From the NCBI RefSeq assembly GCF_000346465.2, contig NC_034009.1, positions 41,299,158-41,363,157 of the forward strand: a stretch of 64,000 nt of DNA, written 5' to 3'. Below the pieces are notes generated by a model, which saw nothing but the letters and a program-made list of their open reading frames with translations, did not search any database and had not been told where the DNA came from. Shown one piece after another: positions 27,370-39,350 of this stretch (positions are counted from its first letter, which is position 1; the number at the start of each line of letters is the position of its first letter). This stretch comes from Prunus persica (Eukaryota; Streptophyta; Magnoliopsida; Rosales; Rosaceae). A program made the translations under genes and the position numbers.

Positions 27370-30326
27370 ACATACAGCTAAAGCATCATGGAATAAATTA
27401 GTCGCTTTGTCTAATCTGACTGGGTCATCATTACCATCAGGCAAGGTCTTAAAATAGAGATTTCTCTCAAGGGCAGAAAAGAATTGCCCAAATAGTGCAT
27501 CTTTGGACTCCCCTGCCAATAACACGATCATCAAATGCAAATTTAATATGCACTTATACTCAATTATTAAAATGCAGAAAGAACTCTAAACTGCAAAAAC
27601 TTTCATTTCATACTGTCAATGCAATTCCATTTATAATATGAGATTCATGTGCACATTAAATGAATAGATCAACAAAGTTCAAACTAATTAGACTATTTTT
27701 TGTTTCTTTTGAGAAAGATCCTTCTAAAACAACTTAATAATAATCATGTTTGGCATCATCCTCTTACCAGGACATTTTAATTTATAAAGTAACAATGTCA
27801 ACAGCAATTAGAACATAACTACAATCCAATTCATTGAGGCTAGGCGTTTCTGGTCTCGCAAGGTGAGGCATAAGCCCTGTAGTGTTGAGGCGTAAACCTT
27901 TCGGGACATGAATTTTTTTAATCAAAATATATAAAGTTAAAACAAAAATAAAAATAATAATGAAAATAATGGGTCATTTATCAATAAAGAGCACAAAACA
28001 GCACCCCCGGTATGGCTACTAAGGATTCGATATAGGATTGAGGCTAGGAGAACCATATACACAAAAAAAACATGGGAAAAGATAGAAGAGAGCCACTTAC
28101 GAGCTGAGCTAGCCTTCTTCAGAGTAGAAAAGAGAAATAGAGAGTGAGGTATGCAGATGGAGTGAACTAGAAAAGGAGGCTAGTTCGCATCTTTTGGGAG
28201 AAGAATTAAGGTTTAGAAAACTCAATTAGGGGCTGGGTTGTATTGAGTTGGAGAGGAAGAAGAAGCTGGGTTCATTAATTAGACAAAAAGTTGTGCCTGG
28301 AATTTAAAAACCAGCCTTGAATGAAAAAAAACCCATTTCATCGCAAGGATGCCAATGCATGACAAAACGACATTGTTTTGTCTAAAACTATCCAAAAAAT
28401 TAAGGCACAACAAATTGTCTTCTTCTTCACTAATCCCTCAGCCTCCATTTATTCTGCCTCTGCAACTGAGCATGTGCCTAACCCCACCTAATAATCAACC
28501 GCATAAACCTTCCATGAAAAGAGCTAAACAACCCTACCCCTCAAGCAATTCACAAACACCTTGCCCATATGCATGCCTTGAGGCGCAGCTCCAAAACTCT
28601 TTTGAAAAACACTGGTTCAATCCCTAAAGATGATTTAAATAATTGTTGATGCAACAGGTAATGTTCCCTTTAAGGAAATGCACCCAATGACAAGATTCAT
28701 GTACAAAAGTGGAAGCAAATTAGCCACACTTAATAAATGCTCCAACAAGGCAATGACACATGTAAAGGAAAGTATGAACTACAATTAGAGAAAAAAAAAA
28801 ACAACAATACTGAAAACGTAATACCTAATGCATGGTCTTTACTTGTCAAATCTTCACCCTGATTAAAGTGTAACACGAGACAGAGTCAAACTAAAGACTA
28901 AAAATCAAATCTTGTAGTAAAAGCATTATTAAGAAATATCCATGTTCATGCAACTATAAAAGCATAGTTCAATTAATGATCTTAAAGAGAATGAAAATAA
29001 ACAAAAGCATCAAGAAGAACATAAAAGGACATGTTCTCAAATCAGGAAAGAACAGTGGTTTTGTGAATTAATCTGATTTCTAATCTTTTATTAAAAAACC
29101 AAACCTAATACAATCATATAAGTCCATTCAAGAATTAACACCACAATGAAACAACCAAATAATACAAAGTTAGTACAAAAGAAATCTCATATTTGCTTCC
29201 CCTCATCTAGTCACATATTCCTCTTCTTTTCCTACTGCTATGAGATAGCTTCCAACTTAATTATAACCAACATATACACCCAAGATCTGACCGTTAGCTA
29301 CATTGCAAATTATAATATTAGTCACTATATCAGTCCTGATATTTAGAGCATATTCCATTTATGTCTCTAAATATTCACTTTCTTGCGCTTTAATAACCTT
29401 CAACTCGCATACTCAAAAGATAAAAAAACCCCAACTAGATCCTTTTCCTTCCTTTTCTTCCATGTTCCTGATCACATACTAGTAGTCCAACACTAAGCAT
29501 CCCTTTACATCCTCATTTCCTTCCCTTGAAACAAAGGACAAGGCCTACTAGCCCACAGCTCCCATTCATCTATTATACCCAAATCCCAATATCCGAATGT
29601 TAGCAAGCTGACATTTTCATTGTCCATATTAACTTACAGATAAATTCAAAATTAATATATTCAAAGCATTACACCCACATGATGATTTACATAATAATTA
29701 TTTAAAATAATGAAGAAGATAACAGCCAAACACCAGAGATTTTGATGCCTTTGAACGATTGGCATCAGCAGAAGCCTGAGCGGCTGATGAACTAGGAGCA
29801 TCAACTGAGCTCGATCCATGACCAAGATCAGAATTATTCTCCTGAAGCTTGTTCAACTCCAGTGAACTAAAAATATCAACCAACGAAACGGGTTTAATCC
29901 AATCATCAGTAGCAGGTATATTAAGCTTAAAAGTCTCCTGCAAGCATTCCTTTGCAACCTCAAGGCTTTCAAGATCGACACCAGAAGCTGGTTCAACTGC
30001 CCCAAAGGAAACAACCCATAATAGTAATTAAAAAAGCATAATCAACAAGCACATTAAACTGATCCAAAAAACAAACAAACAAATTAATGGTATTGAATCA
30101 AAAAGAGATATTGAAGAGAGAGGCAGAGAGCTGAACATGCAGCCTAAAAGAATGTAAAGTCTACAGCTTTAAGTATAAAAGTGCATCAATACATGAGGCA
30201 TTCAAAATCCAAAATAATCAAACAATCAATACAATTTTCATATCACCACAAAAAGAAAACAAAAAACTATGAAGCAGCTTCAAACCCTAAATATAATTTC
30301 ACTATATAATCACATTTAACAATTAC

Positions 30327-30375
<49 letters not shown>

Positions 30376-30445
30376 AGTTGAGGAAATCCAAGAAGGAACG
30401 TACGATGCGACGAGAGATGGGAGAATCGGTCTTCAATGGAGCCAT
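24161..30445 (-). CDS. SGTA-like small glutamine-rich TPR co-chaperone (441 aa)
   Basis: Co-chaperone of Hsp70/Hsp90 that in other eukaryotes hands tail-anchored and mislocalised membrane proteins to the GET/BAG6 route. Ten exons join in frame: 30445-30373, 29996-29734, 28858-28825, 27512-27376, 26371-26305, 25891-25792, 25291-25128, 24999-24953, 24873-24823, 24550-24161. The N-terminal part (residues 1-115) resembles the SGTA dimerisation domain (ISRRIVRSFLDFL). Three TPRs span about residues 188-295, with the carboxylate-clamp residues in place: K and N in LKSQGNK, N in YCNRAAAY, K and R in YSKAYSRLG. The C-terminal third is rich in Gly, Met, Asn and Ser, with EFANMFMNMAANAYQGQ in the client-binding position. 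Start chosen as the first ATG, MAPLKTDSPISRR. Identification by family pattern. Confidence 0.9.
27322..27368 (+). repeat. (AG)n microsatellite just inside SGTA intron 4
   Basis: On the transcribed strand GCT|GTATGTG is followed at once by a (CT)n run of 47 nt, starting six bases into the intron. Confidence 0.9.
27840..28610. mobile_element. Possible decayed hAT-like element in SGTA intron 3
   Basis: The right end, read inward, is CAGTGTTTTTCAAAAGAG, like the ends of common plant hAT elements, and subterminal GGCG/AGGCG motifs occur at both sides. The left terminus and duplication are not clear. Confidence 0.35.
30329..30370 (+). repeat. (AG)n microsatellite at the SGTA intron 1 donor
   Basis: On the transcribed strand TCAG|GT is followed directly by a (CT)n run of 42 nt. 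Confidence 0.9.
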
Positions 30446-30959
30446 GGACAGTGGACTAACGAAGAGAGGTAAGAGGAGGAGTGCGCATGATAAAAACGTG
30501 CGCTACCACGGCGTCTCTTAGTCTGGAAGCGACCTAGCTTGTCTGAGACTTGCGAGAACTCTCACGACTGACTGACACTTTGGGGCTTTGTGGCTACAGG
30601 ATCTTTGCTGTTCCTTGGTCCTTGCTGGTGTTTCGTTTAGGTTCTACATAATTACTGTGATTGGCTTTAAAAATACAAAATATATTTTTTTAAATCTCGT
30701 TTGTTCGTTTCGTCCGATGTAAATCCTCCATTTCGAGCGACAATGACATCACATAAATAAAAGATGAAAATGCTCAACTTTTCTATTTTTCACAGATTAA
30801 AATAAAAAATTTATTTATGATCTAAACAGTGTGTTTGGATGAGAAAATTTAGAAGTGCTAAGGAATTCACAAACGAGTATAGCTATTTCTTAAAAAAATT
30901 CAAATGTGTTTGGCGAAATTTCTATCACCAAAGCAGCCCGACTATATAATTAAAAAAAA
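30446..30959. other. SGTA promoter region
   Basis: About 150 bp upstream of the SGTA start likely hold the 5' UTR and core promoter. No clear TATA box. From about 30830 the sequence resembles a MITE piece (GTGTTTGGATGAGAAAA). No gene. Confidence 0.4.
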
Positions 30960-31736
30960 GGTTGCGCCTAGCACCTTGGTGCTACGTGTTAAAATAGTAA
31001 AGCCAGGTGGTTATACTATTTTTTAAAAAAATTAGGAAAAAAGCTTGCCACTGCACGGCTATACTATTTCTTAAAAAAATTCAAAAAAAACTCTAGTATA
31101 GCCGGGAGGCTATACTATTTATAGACGTGGCACATAGGCGCTGGGAACAGTAAAGACGAGCGGCTATACGATTTTTAAAAAAAATTAGAAAAAAGAGTAT
31201 CGCCGTTCGGCTATACTCTTTCTTAAAAAACTGAAAAAATCTGGTATAGCCGTTCGGCTATACTATATATACCCCCGCTCAGCGCCACATGTCAAACAGT
31301 ACAGCCGTACGGCTACTATTTTTTAAAACAATTAGGAAAAACTGAGTATAGCCGTGCGGCTATACCCTTTTTTAAATTCAATAATATGTCAGATTTATGT
31401 GCATAATATGTGAATTTTGTGTGTCTTATTGAAATTTCACATATTATTGATTTCAATAAGACACAAAATTCACACATAATTCTCACATATTATTGAACAA
31501 AAAATATGTATATATTTTTTTAAAGGGTATAGCCGCCCGGCTATACTAAGTTGTTTCCTAATTGTTTTTTAAAAAATAGTATAGCCGGACGGCTATACTA
31601 GTATTTCTAAATGTTTTTTAAAAAATAGTATAGCCGCCGGCGTTACCTTTTTAACACGTGGCGCGTAGGCGCTGGGCGGGTCTATGTATAGTATAGCAGC
31701 CCGGCTATACTAGGTTTTTTTGAATTTTTTAAGAAA
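30960..31736. repeat. Foldback region built of GTATAGCCG palindromes
   Basis: About nine modules of the type GTATAGCCGNNCGGCTATAC, each nearly self-complementary, alternate with T/A-rich linkers (TTTTTTAAAAAATTAGAAAA type) and with GCGCTGGG / CAGCGCCACATGT modules. The modules are arranged around an AT-rich centre near 31380-31500 whose two halves are themselves inverted (TGTGTCTTATTGAAA against TTTCAATAAGACACA). The whole can fold into one long hairpin with smaller hairpins on it. No ORF. The right end coincides with the start of the duplicated dioxygenase upstream segment. Confidence 0.8.
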
Positions 31737-32568
31737 GGGTAAACAATATTATGATTAATTTTGTATTGAGTTTGAATCGATTATCATCTGAGCGTATGGA
31801 TGAAACTTAACATTCATTCTCAAGTAATTGAGTTCAAATCGTTTTATCATTTGATCACTAAGCTCAATTCTTTAATATTACTTACTCCGCCAGTAGAGAA
31901 GTAATTATATAGATTATTATCGAAAACTCCTTCATTGCCTTTTTCCTTTTATTAAGTGAACAACACGTTGATGTGGCATAACAAAATGACAATAACATCA
32001 CACGGTTTACCTAAATTGGGATGATTTTCTGTGTTTTTGGTGTCTGATTTTAAGAGAACTTATATTTTGTCTTTATGGATTTAAAAAAAGTAAAAAATAT
32101 GAGTCAGCATGCATGAAAAAATTTGTACCACCATGTCATCCATGCATTTAATCAAAATACTATACTAGTACGGGTCTCATGATTAATTAAACCCTAATGA
32201 CACAAACCCAACGCTATGCCATAATTAAAAATCGCAATAAAATATATGGTATAGAAAGGAAATACATTCAAATATAGGCCATATTGCAAGCAAATGAAGC
32301 CCCCATCCGCCCTATGCAACTATATATACTCATGCCATGGCGCCAATGCTTAACGATCCAAAGCCATAAACCATCAACATATACCATGGGAGAAGTCAAC
32401 CCGTCATGCATCCTTTCAGAAGAACACAGGCCCAAACATGTCATCACTGAAGGTGAAGGAATCCCATTGATCGATCTCTCTCCAATAACCAACAGGGAAG
32501 GGTTATCAGCTGATCCTAATAAGGCAGTGGAAGACCTTGCTGCTAAGATAGGTGAGGCTTGCAGGACT
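31737..32568 (+). repeat. Duplicated 5' segment of the dioxygenase gene (truncated copy)
   Basis: It aligns with 42953-43805 at high identity with small indels, beginning at GGGTAAACAA and ending inside exon 1 at GCTTGCAGGACT. It contains the promoter, 5' UTR and first 62 codons of the intact gene at 43621. Confidence 0.85.
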
Positions 32569-32694
32569 ATCTTGAATACACAGAAAATATTGTTTACCAT
32601 CTCAAGAATTTATACTTTATTGGTCGGTTATCACTCTAAAGAGACAAGAACTACTAATTTATGGCCAACATGTTTAGGATTAGTATTCATATGA
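32386..32694 (+). pseudogene. Truncated 2-oxoglutarate dioxygenase (N-terminal 62 aa plus foreign tail)
   Basis: The start codon, TATA-like region and first 62 codons match the intact gene at 43621 with few changes, for example Tyr to Cys at residue 8. After CRT the frame runs into unrelated sequence and stops at 32694, giving about 102 residues. All catalytic parts (HxD, distal His, RxS) are missing, so it cannot be an active oxygenase. With its promoter copied, it may still be transcribed. Breakage at the duplication border is the simplest explanation. Confidence 0.85.
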
Positions 32695-32776
32695 GTACTG
32701 ATATTCCACTCTAAAGACAAGAAGTACTGATATTCCACATAATTCATGACTTCAAACATTCGACTTGTTTGTGCAG

Positions 32777-33031
32777 TGGAATGCCCTAGAAGGTGATATT
32801 GTTCATGCGGGTTTCTTCAACATGTCTTCTTTGATTGTTTTGGCCCTATATGAAAACGACTTGATTGGTAATCTTCCAGACAACATATGTGAGCATCTTC
32901 CTAGTATTCAACGGCTGGGTTTGGGTAACAACCAACTTGATGGTCCACTTCCATCTAAATTATGGCAATGTAGACAACTTCTAGTACTAAAGTTGAATAA
33001 AAACAATTTGACTGGAAGCATATGTTGGAAG
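32777..33031 (+). pseudogene. LRR receptor-like kinase fragment
   Basis: The frame encodes about three leucine-rich repeats of the plant LRR-RLK type (FNMSSLIVLALYENDLIGNL, LPSIQRLGLGNNQLDGPLPS, LLVLKLNKNNLTGSI). The spacing matches the extracellular domain of XII-type receptor kinases. There is no start, transmembrane segment or kinase domain nearby. It is an isolated fragment directly after the truncated dioxygenase. Confidence 0.75.
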
Positions 33032-33032
33032 T

Positions 33033-33505
33033 TTGAAAGCAAATGTCCCACATTGGAGAAAACAAAAAATTCCATATGCTTTATAAGCATGAAACCTTAA
33101 CATCAATTAAATGAGGATTGGTGGGCTGATGGGCTTGGTAGTGAAGACTTGCTTGATTAATATTAATATTTAAATAATCAAGACTTGGGCCTTGGGCCTT
33201 GGGTCTCTGGAAAATAAAATAATTATTTTTTATTTTTCGGATTTCTTTGGCAGAAGTTAAATTCAAACCAGAAAGACTTATCTTTTTGTTTGAATTTGAA
33301 CAGGTATAACGGATACTAACTGTTATTTTGAAGGGGTGTAATTCTATTATAAAACCACAAGTCCTAGGCCATAAGACGGATCTCTTTTTCTTTAAAACTA
33401 TCTCATATTATTTTCAAGTTACCAACTGTATTGGAGAGAAGCACACCAACGTTCGCCAGAATTCAAGGATCCGGTGCTGGACCCTTGAATTATAGATAGT
33501 TGAAT
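33033..33505. mobile_element. Probable LTR-like repeat
   Basis: The sequence starts with AAATGTCCCACATTGGAG, a block common at plant LTR beginnings, has a CTATTATAAAACC core near 33345, and ends near a GATCCGGTGCTGGACCC block. No partner LTR or coding part found. Confidence 0.35.
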
Positions 33506-34424
33506 CCTGGGAGATAGACACCTGTTGACCCGCCTAGCACAGCATAGACCCGCCTAGCGCCTCCCAAATGAACCACCCTCTTGTTCAGCGCTTTTAATTA
33601 ATGGATCCTGTCCGATGACATATATTTCATGCCGTTTTGTTTTGGTATAATTTTATTTAAATTTTAAAGACAATAATATATAGATGGAAATTCAATGCTT
33701 CTTACTTGGTGGTGTGGTTGCTGCAAGCCTGCAACTACGGCCTCTTGGGTGCTTTGCTGCTTTGTAAAGAATATTTATTTTTCTTCAGGGACTTGGTTGT
33801 TTAGTTGCTAGTTAATAGGAGAGTCCAAGTTGTCATGGAGTCATGGTTAATGGCTGAATGTCATGGTTTAGTCGTGCATTAGTAGATCCTATTATTTAGC
33901 TTAGTTGCTTTGATATTTTGCTATTTAAATTGTATTCAGTATTCAAGTTAATGGTGAAGAGAAGTTTGAATTCCACAAATACGTTCTTGGTTGTTCACTG
34001 TTTCCTTATTTTCAACATGTGCTTACCCCATGTCAGGACTCTTTTACTTGGTATGGTATCAGAGGAGGCAAGAAACGACTGATTACAACACCCAGGCCTC
34101 CCTTCTATCTGTTGGTCTCTGTGTGTGTGTAAACAAGCTTGGTTTTTGAGACTTCTGTCTTGATCGTTGCTTAAGTTATGGATAGAACAAATAATTCATG
34201 GTTTTCAGTTTCACCAACCCAATCGAATGATTTTTTTTTTTAATACTTATTTTTTTATAATTTTTTTAAAAAATAAAAGCATACATTACATCATAAAAAT
34301 TAAATTATTTGTCAAACTCTGAATATAAGAAATTGATTACCCTAAACCCATGAATATAAGAAATTGATTACCCTGAACCCATATAATGTTGATGTTTGGG
34401 TTGGGCTACAGACCAGTGCCTTTA
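33506..34424. other. Retroelement debris with a tRNA-Met primer-binding site
   Basis: TGGTATCAGAG at 34054-34064 matches the primer-binding site of many copia elements and follows an LTR-like stretch (about 33780-34050). Downstream sequence has no pol coding. Probably a deleted LTR retrotransposon. Confidence 0.4.
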
Positions 34425-34915
34425 GGCCCCGTTTGGTTCACGAAATGGATTTGAGGGGAAATCAATTCCCATGTCATTTCCTAAGGAATGGGATGACATG
34501 GGAATTAAAGATTCATTTCTCACGTTTGGTAATGTCGAGAAAGTAACCGGGAGATTTCACTTTGTTTTCTTTCCCACATTTGTTTTAAGTAGGAATAGAA
34601 AACAAATTTTGTATAATTTTCCAATTATACCTATATTAAATCAAATAAAAAAAGAATGCATTTAATGATACATTGTAATTCTAAATTGTTCATGGGGACA
34701 AAATAGTCATGAAAATTGTGCATTGAATGTTGGTTCATTTTCCCAAACTTTCCCATGAGGAGAGAAAACAAAACCCAAGTTGAAAGGAGGGCTTCACTTT
34801 CTCCCCCTACTTTCTCATGTGCTAGGCAACCATTTCCCAAGCCTGGACTTACCAAACATGGGAAAGTAATTGAATTCTCATCCCAAGCCTCCTTTCCCAT
34901 GAACCAAACGGGATC
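34425..34915. mobile_element. PIF/Harbinger-like MITE, 491 bp
   Basis: Same family as 2654-3138. Ends are GGCCCCGTTTGGTTCACG and, inward from the right, GATCCCGTTTGGTTCATG. Flanked by TTA (34422-34424 and 34916-34918). Confidence 0.8.
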
Positions 34916-34918
34916 TTA

Positions 34919-36985
34919 GTAGTAAACTAGCTCTCATCCTTTAGTCCGTCTGTTCTATTAAGTCTATTTCAGAGTTATTTACAATGTTAATTGAATTGAA
35001 GCCACCGAGTTCTTGCTAGGTCATCCTTCAATATATTTATTTTGTGATCTTTCTCTTTCATGAGGGATATAGTTGATGCTCTCCAAGAAACAACTAGTAT
35101 CATGGGTGCAAAGCATTTGAAAGTTTAATGCTGATTCTTGCGAAATAGATATAGTTGCCTTGCCTCCTAACCTACCCCAAGTGTGGTGCACATAAGTTTC
35201 GTTTGTTTAATTGTGCTCTCCATGTCAGCCGCCACCGCCACTGCTGTTGACAAATATGGTGACTACGATGATTTCAAATTTTACACCTTATTGAAATGCT
35301 CAAACCCAGTTCAAAATTATAATTGGATTGTAGCCACCGAATTCTGACGAGGTCTTTTTTAACGGGTTTCTGATTATAACAATGCAATATATTTACAATC
35401 CTAAAGTTGACTAATTACATGCCTGACATAGCTCTAAATTACAGCATATAAAATAGGAGACTTAGATGACTATTCATCTAAATTACAGGGACGTGTCAAA
35501 AATAAGTTTTTTTTATTTATATAAATGTAGTATAGCCGACAATTAAGAAAAAAGGACCCTCCTAATTGCATTAGTTTGTATTTTATACATATTAATTTGC
35601 TAGTTTCAACATATCCAAGATAGATATTAATCGTCCACTATATAATATTGTAATATAATTTTTATAACATGTATTATTCTTATTCAATAGTATGTGAAAA
35701 TTATTTGTATAATATATGAATTTTGTGTGTCTTACTATAAATTTTGTAAAAAATACGTGTATTAAACGTTAGAAATACGTATTGTACATGTACAATATGA
35801 CTATTCCACATTTTATTTTTTAAAAATGTGAGACATGTATAGAATACGAATGTATTATTGAAAAATATGTACGTAGGTGTATCATAGTAATGGATAACTA
35901 CTCTTTTAATTTAAATCATAGAGCCCAAGAGCTCCAAGGCCCAAGGTCCATCTTTTGATTAATTAAATATATTAATTAACTATTGACCCAACTAATTAGG
36001 CATTTAACTAGTGGCCATACCCACAAGCCACTCAATTGGGCCACTTGCATAGCCACTACAAACTATTTTGTTTCCAAGAGTAAGTCTTATAAAGACTTTC
36101 AAGGAACTCTAATCTTCCAATGTGGGAACTCAAACATGTTTGCAATGCCTTGCAAAACCTACAAAACTAAATATAGGCTGAGAGATTATTAACAACTTTT
36201 TCGATTTTTCATAGTTTCATCTCCCCTTAATATAGGCTCAGAGATTATGAACAAGAAGAAGAAAAAGTGTGAACGTTTCCAAAGTTGCATATGAATGATT
36301 TCTGAATACATTATCATGCACTTTCGGTTCAGGTTCATCGTCCCAAATTTATTCAACTTAAATGCTGCAGTTTGCTTCCTTTACAGAAATGTACAATTGC
36401 CAAATAATACAGTGGTTCGTGCCAAATATAATATGTAGCACAATTGTATTTTAGCCTTGTGAACTCTGTTTTCTAGTTCATTTCTATTCCTTTCATTTCA
36501 TGTGGTCAGATTCTATATCAAACACTCACATTTAATTTTTTTAACCCCTGTGATATTGTTGCCTAAGCTGAAAACCACAACCCAGCAGATCCCATCTTGG
36601 TTGAGAGCATCGCAAGGGACTTCCAAATACACTCCGATGCAAGTAAGTATTTCTCGAGACATGTTATTTGAGGGTATCAATAAATTAAAAAGGAAGTTCA
36701 CTAGAAAAAATAGATAAATGAAAAAGAAAGCAAAACACTTCCACAAAGACACTATCCTCAGTTGGATAAAAATCCACATATTATTTATTCTTTTTGATCC
36801 GGGGAACCCAGTGTTCATCATACTCTAGCTACTGCAAGTTAAACCTTGAAAGAAAACATTTTCAGTTGGAACTTTGATGATTCCCACGGAAGTCAGTCTA
36901 AAAGAACAATTACGAAATAAGAACCTCATAAAAGTAGCACACCCTAGAAGTTCTAGGAACATCATACAATTAGTGATAATTCTGT
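34919..36985. other. Repeat-rich intergenic region, no gene
   Basis: AT-rich. 35515-35560 and 35680-35760 contain relics of the foldback family (GTAGTATAGCCGACAAT; AATTTTGTGTGTCTTACTAT). 35915-36190 looks like a reverse-oriented LTR (CCAATGTGGGAACTC, complement of the TCCCACATTGG block). No ORF with recognisable domains. Confidence 0.4.
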
Positions 36986-36989
36986 AAGT

Positions 36990-37136
36990 GATGAAATTAC
37001 AGGTTGCAATTGGCAGGAGCATGTTGCTGTCTAAGCTTATCATGTAATGCTCATCCCAAAGTGGGCAGTCACATGTTGCTTTCTTGTTCTTCCATTCAGC
37101 TCTGCAAGTATGGCAAAACTGATGTCCACATCTACA
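36990..37136 (-). pseudogene. RBR-type (RING-IBR) E3 ligase exon fragment
   Basis: After a TTTGTAG acceptor-like site the minus strand encodes CGHQFCHTCRAEWKNKK followed by ATCDCPLWDE. This is the conserved IBR/RING2 end of plant RBR ubiquitin ligases, with its Cys/His zinc ligands kept. No upstream RING1 or IBR exons are visible, so it looks like a single captured or left-over exon. Confidence 0.65.
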
Positions 37137-37793
37137 AAGACAATGCAGACATGAGACAAACTACAAGTAGTAATACAGAGTCATGAAAATGTACCAGCGT
37201 CCAGAAGAACCTTTTTCTTCTTCTGATGGCTGAATGGTAACACAAGATCGCCATTCTCACACAAGAAATCATAGGTGCTTCACCCAATCATCTTGTTTTC
37301 AAGCAACACAAACTGTTAAGATTTCAGATCCAAACCCTTATCTCAAATTTCTTCAAATTTCTCATATTCAAATCCAAAACCCTAAATCAAATTCCTCATA
37401 TTTTTTTTCCCCAAATCCAAATCCCTCAAATCTAAAGTCTTCAAATCCTCTTATCCAAATCCCTAAACACATACCATCAAATCTTATACACATACCTCTT
37501 AAATCCAATTCCTACATCAAATTCATACATCAAATTTCTCACATCACCTTCCTCACCTTCTCATATCACATCTTACTTCCGCTACGATGTCAAGAACGCA
37601 TATGATTCTCCATCTTATTGCAGGCTCACAGAAGCATGCGGTCAACCCAGACTCCTTCTTCTATCCAAAGCTTCTACTCTTCATACGTCCTCCAAGATCA
37701 AATATTGTATATGCTGTGAGTGTGGAAGAGTATTTCATGACTCACTTACCAAGTTGGGCATTCGTGACATATATGCACCAACTTGAGAAGGAG
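37137..37793. other. Low-complexity and retroelement remnant
   Basis: 37320-37560 is a low-complexity run of CAAATCC-type repeats. 37620-37793 resembles the 3' end of a copia interior, ending in the polypurine-like AACTTGAGAAGGAG before the LTR at 37794. No gene assigned. Confidence 0.4.
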
Positions 37794-38032
37794 TGTTGAC
37801 GTGAGTCTCCTAATTAATCAAGAAAATTTACTTCCTTGACTAATTAAGGGATTTACTTTCTTATTTTTTATATAAGTGATAAATCATTGTACAATTAGGA
37901 GATACTTTCATAATTCTCTACTATATCTAATTCCTTGTCAAACCTTCATATGTAAACTCCTATATATACCTCCTTATGGAGAAGAATAAAGAACAACATA
38001 AGATATTCAAATCATATTCATATTTTAGCACA
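37794..38032 (+). mobile_element. Probable copia LTR (about 239 bp)
   Basis: It begins TGTTGACGTGAG directly after a purine-rich AACTTGAGAAGGAG, and ends TTTTAGCACA. It contains a TATA-like TATATATACC region near 37960. No matching second LTR is visible in the window, so it belongs to a truncated element. Confidence 0.5.
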
Positions 38033-38830
38033 AACTACAACCTAACCAGTGGACTTAGAAAAGAGAGGTCCCCTTCCCCTTCTTTTCTCCGCCACCTCTT
38101 GATTGGGTGCTGGGCAATAAGGCTATCATTTCCTTTCTAGTATTGGTGACCTTGTGTAAGGTGTGCTTGGGAGAGTTCACCATGGCGACGGCTGCCTCGT
38201 CTAGAAATGATTAGCAGAGAACTGTTAGGGAAGAAAGAGAGAGGAGAGAGAAAAATATTTTATTTTTTTTTATGTCAAATTTAATCTTATCCATTAAAAG
38301 TGGAGTAATCTAATGGCTTAAAAATTGTGTCAAAATTTATCTATAAAATTATATATATATATATATATCATATGAGCTGTCAGCGAGAGATTATATTAAC
38401 AGAGAGTTTCAATTTATTTTAAGGACATCCTTATATGGCCAACCATGCATTGCATTTCAATTATCCGAACCGTCTAGTTTATCATTTATACAAAAAAATA
38501 CTTGAATCGAAAACCATTTGACTACTCAATTATATGGTCATTATTATAGTCTTTTCTTGAAGCACCATGTTCGTCTTATTTTGTTGGTCCCAATTTGATA
38601 CCTTAATGATTTTCATTTTGCCTGAGTTTTTGCAAGAATGATTTATGAATGAAGACTTGAAAAATAGACGGTTTAGATCGTTAAAAAAATTCGCAAGGAA
38701 CCCTAAAAGGTGTCCCTCAAATAAAATTTGAAAGATCCCTTAATAGAATGGGACTTATTATATTAATATGTTATTTTAAGTCTTTTTCCCTAATCAACCG
38801 ATAAAAAATAGATTGTTGTTGTAAAGTATA
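38033..38830. other. Intergenic, no gene
   Basis: AT-rich sequence with a short (AT)n run near 38350. No coding potential or repeat border that I can define. Confidence 0.4.
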
Positions 38831-39350
38831 AAGTAGTGGAGCCCACTTACTATTTGTTTGTAGACTTTGGTGCATGAGTTTATTCACGGGTGAATAGTGA
38901 ATAGTGAAGATGATTGGATAGAAACATCACGGGTGCCATTTATCATGCCTATAAATAGGCAATCCTTTTGCCTGCAAAGGAAGATAGAGAAGACAGAAGA
39001 GAAAGGGAAACGGAAAGAAAAAGAAGAGGAAAGAAACAAAGAAGAGGAAAGAGAGAAGAGGAAAGAAAGAAGGGAAAGAGAAAAGAGGAAAGAGAGAAAA
39101 GGAAAGAGACAAGAGGAAGAGAAGGAAGAAAGAGGAAAGAGAGAGCAGAGAGAAATTCTCTTAGAGAGAAAATTCAGTGAGCCACACATATTGTAAACAC
39201 TAAAGTTGTAGCCCTATTATTTTACATAGTGAAAAGTTACTACTGCTGCTTTCCGGGGACGTAGGCATAGCCGAACCTCGTTAAATACTGTGTCTCATCT
39301 ACTTTACGTGCAGCTCAATATTCGCACATATTCCAGGTTATTTTATAACA
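38831..39350 (+). mobile_element. LTR-like promoter region of a deleted LTR retrotransposon
   Basis: CTATAAATAGG at 38949-38959 is a strong TATA box. It is followed by a 190-nt almost pure purine tract (about 38978-39165) and by a sequence ending TTTTATAACA at 39350. CGTTATCAGCACGAGA follows at once, a primer-binding-site-like sequence often seen behind plant LTRs. The 5' border of the LTR is not defined and no 3' LTR is in view. Confidence 0.55.

Noticed and set aside
38884..39196. ORFs of about 100 codons on both strands
   Set aside because: They reflect a nearly pure purine tract (Lys/Glu/Arg or Ser/Phe/Leu repeats) in the LTR region, not a protein.
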